Below are positions 63,036 to 64,000 of a stretch of DNA of 64,000 nt, piece after piece (position 1 is the first letter of the stretch; each line of letters opens with the position of its first letter). The notes below the pieces were generated by a model. The model saw only the letters and a program-made list of their open reading frames with translations, ran no database searches and was not told the DNA's origin. The DNA is from Vibrio orientalis CIP 102891 = ATCC 33934 (lineage in GTDB: Bacteria; Pseudomonadota; Gammaproteobacteria; Enterobacterales; Vibrionaceae): positions 1,612,001-1,676,000 of the forward strand of contig NZ_ACZV01000005.1 of assembly GCF_000176235.1 (NCBI RefSeq), read 5' to 3'. Made by a program: the position numbers and the translations under genes.

Positions 63036-63704
63036 ATGATGAATGTAAAGCAAGTTCGATTCACCGACGAAGACAGGGAATGTTTGAGCAACTACTTTCG
63101 CTTGGCAGACACAATCGCTGATTTGATTGGTCCTTACTGCGAAGTGGTTATTCATTCATTTGAAAGCCTAGAGAATTCAGTCGTGAAGATTGTGAATGGC
63201 CATCATACCGGGCGTGAAATTGGATCCCCTATCACTGATTTGGGCTTGCGTATGTGGCGCACATTCGAGAAAACAGGCGAAGTTTCACCAAAGAGCTATT
63301 TCACCAATGCCGCCGATGGTTCTTTGTTGAAATCGACGACGTGCATTTTGGCAGGTCCAGAGCAAAAGCCGATTGGCATGCTGTGCATCAATATGAACTT
63401 ATCTTTCCCATTCCCTGAAATTGTTAAAACACTGATGCCGCAATGTAGTGTCTCGCAAACCATAGTCAGCGAGACGTTCAGCAACAACGCGAACGACGTG
63501 ATCAAACAAGCGTTGAGTGCAGCCACACAAGAAGTGGATCAAGACGAAACAATTTCTGCAAAAGGTCGTAACAAAGCCATCATTCGCTGCCTGTTTGATA
63601 ACGGCGTATTCGAGCTAAAAGAGACGACCACACAAGTATCAGAACAACTTGGGATCAGCCGTCAGGCGGTTTACAAGTTTATCCGTGAATTTAAATCAGA
63701 ATAA
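63036..63704 (+). CDS. YheO-like PAS/HTH transcriptional regulator
   Basis: A 222-residue regulator. The N-terminal YheO-like PAS domain (YFRLADTIADLIGPYCEVVI, HSFESLENSVVKIVNGHHTG, IGMLCINMNLSFPF) is followed by a C-terminal HTH (SEQLGISRQAVYKFIREFK). Relatives such as DauR control amino-acid catabolism. It lies 24 bp before a RidA-family gene, which removes enamine/imine by-products, so a role in amino-acid or redox-linked control fits. The start has no good ribosome site of its own. Confidence 0.88.
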   Translation: MMNVKQVRFTDEDRECLSNYFRLADTIADLIGPYCEVVIHSFESLENSVVKIVNGHHTGREIGSPITDLGLRMWRTFEKTGEVSPKSYFTNAADGSLLKSTTCILAGPEQKPIGMLCINMNLSFPFPEIVKTLMPQCSVSQTIVSETFSNNANDVIKQALSAATQEVDQDETISAKGRNKAIIRCLFDNGVFELKETTTQVSEQLGISRQAVYKFIREFKSE

Positions 63705-63728
63705 AATTAATAACTTAGGAGTTATATT

Positions 63729-64000
63729 GTGAAACAGATCATTGCCACGCAGCAAGCACCAGCCGCTATCGGTCCTTACTCTCAAGGCACAGCTTATGGC
63801 GAAATGGTTTACACATCTGGTCAATTACCACTGGTTCCAGAGACCATGCAGTTTGTTGAAGGCGGTATCAAAGAGCAGGCACGCCAATCTCTAGAAAACT
63901 TAAAAGCAGTTCTAGAAGCAAGCGGCGCAGGCTTAGACACCGTACTGAAGACAACCTGCTTCCTATCAGATATGGAAAACTTCGTCGCATTTAACGAAGT
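63729..64000 (+). CDS. ridA: RidA family reactive intermediate deaminase (partial)
   Basis: The first 90 codons of a RidA/YjgF protein, cut by the window end. It starts with GTG behind AGGAG (MKQIIATQQAPAAIGPYSQG). TSGQLPLVP and the LKTTCFLSDMENFVAFNEV run are family-typical. RidA proteins hydrolyse 2-aminoacrylate and related enamines. It is probably co-transcribed with the YheO-like regulator. Confidence 0.93.
   Translation, partial: MKQIIATQQAPAAIGPYSQGTAYGEMVYTSGQLPLVPETMQFVEGGIKEQARQSLENLKAVLEASGAGLDTVLKTTCFLSDMENFVAFNE

Noticed and set aside
1..64000. CRISPR array or prophage
   Set aside because: No regularly spaced repeats and no phage structural, integrase or lysis genes were seen.

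Overview
This window looks like a chromosome-1 segment of a Vibrio species. The evidence is the luxO-luxU quorum-sensing pair with a divergent Qrr1-type small RNA, the yejK-yejL-yejM block, a VC2046/SO_2500-family gene, and the neighbourhood apbC/mrp, metG, udp, moaABCDE and uvrB. About 60 protein genes, two tRNAs and one sRNA can be supported. No prophage or CRISPR array is visible.

Region 1 (1-16.7 kb) is an accessory catabolic island that is visibly richer in A+T than the rest. A decayed ISAs1-type transposase lies at its left end and a decayed IS5-type transposase at its right end. It encodes a LysR regulator, two related MFS transporters, a YtcJ-like amidohydrolase, a small beta-barrel-like outer-membrane protein, an FMN/4Fe-4S/FAD ene-reductase of the dienoyl-CoA/enoate reductase type, a FadA-like thiolase, a FadB-like multifunctional protein, and an acetate/4-hydroxybutyrate-type CoA-transferase. 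A divergent AraC regulator follows. Read together, it resembles a pathway that imports an amide-like or unsaturated compound, hydrolyses it, loads the acid onto CoA, reduces the double bond and runs beta-oxidation. The substrate is unknown.

Region 2 (16.7-29 kb) is housekeeping: nucleoid protein YejK, YejL, the YejM regulator of LPS synthesis, tRNA-Ser, a NUDIX hydrolase, an HDAC-like deacetylase, two short-chain dehydrogenases (one without its catalytic residues), a DUF3080 lipoprotein, topoisomerase III, monothiol glutaredoxin, Fe-superoxide dismutase and a low-molecular-weight tyrosine phosphatase.

Region 3 (29-36 kb) is a complete F-type ATP synthase operon, atpIBEFHAGDC, with an E. coli-like proton-type c subunit. 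Its flanks (phosphatase and cobO) are not the gid/par neighbourhood usual for the main Vibrio atp operon, so it is probably a second, accessory ATP synthase.

Region 4 (36.6-56.9 kb) holds cobO/btuR, a chemoreceptor, an AsmA protein, udk, apbC/mrp, metG, an unknown membrane-anchored protein, a YehS-like protein, udp, a ZntA-type efflux ATPase under a MerR-type promoter, a MATE pump, a CBS protein, a diguanylate cyclase and the moaABCDE operon behind a probable molybdenum-cofactor riboswitch.

Region 5 (57-64 kb) carries a YvcK/CofD-like protein, luxU and luxO, qrr1 with a sigma-54 promoter and a perfect LuxO site, uvrB with a LexA box inside a 34-bp perfect palindrome, a cluster of DnaA-box-like sequences, tRNA-Asn, a YheO-like regulator, and the start of a RidA-family gene that runs off the window.
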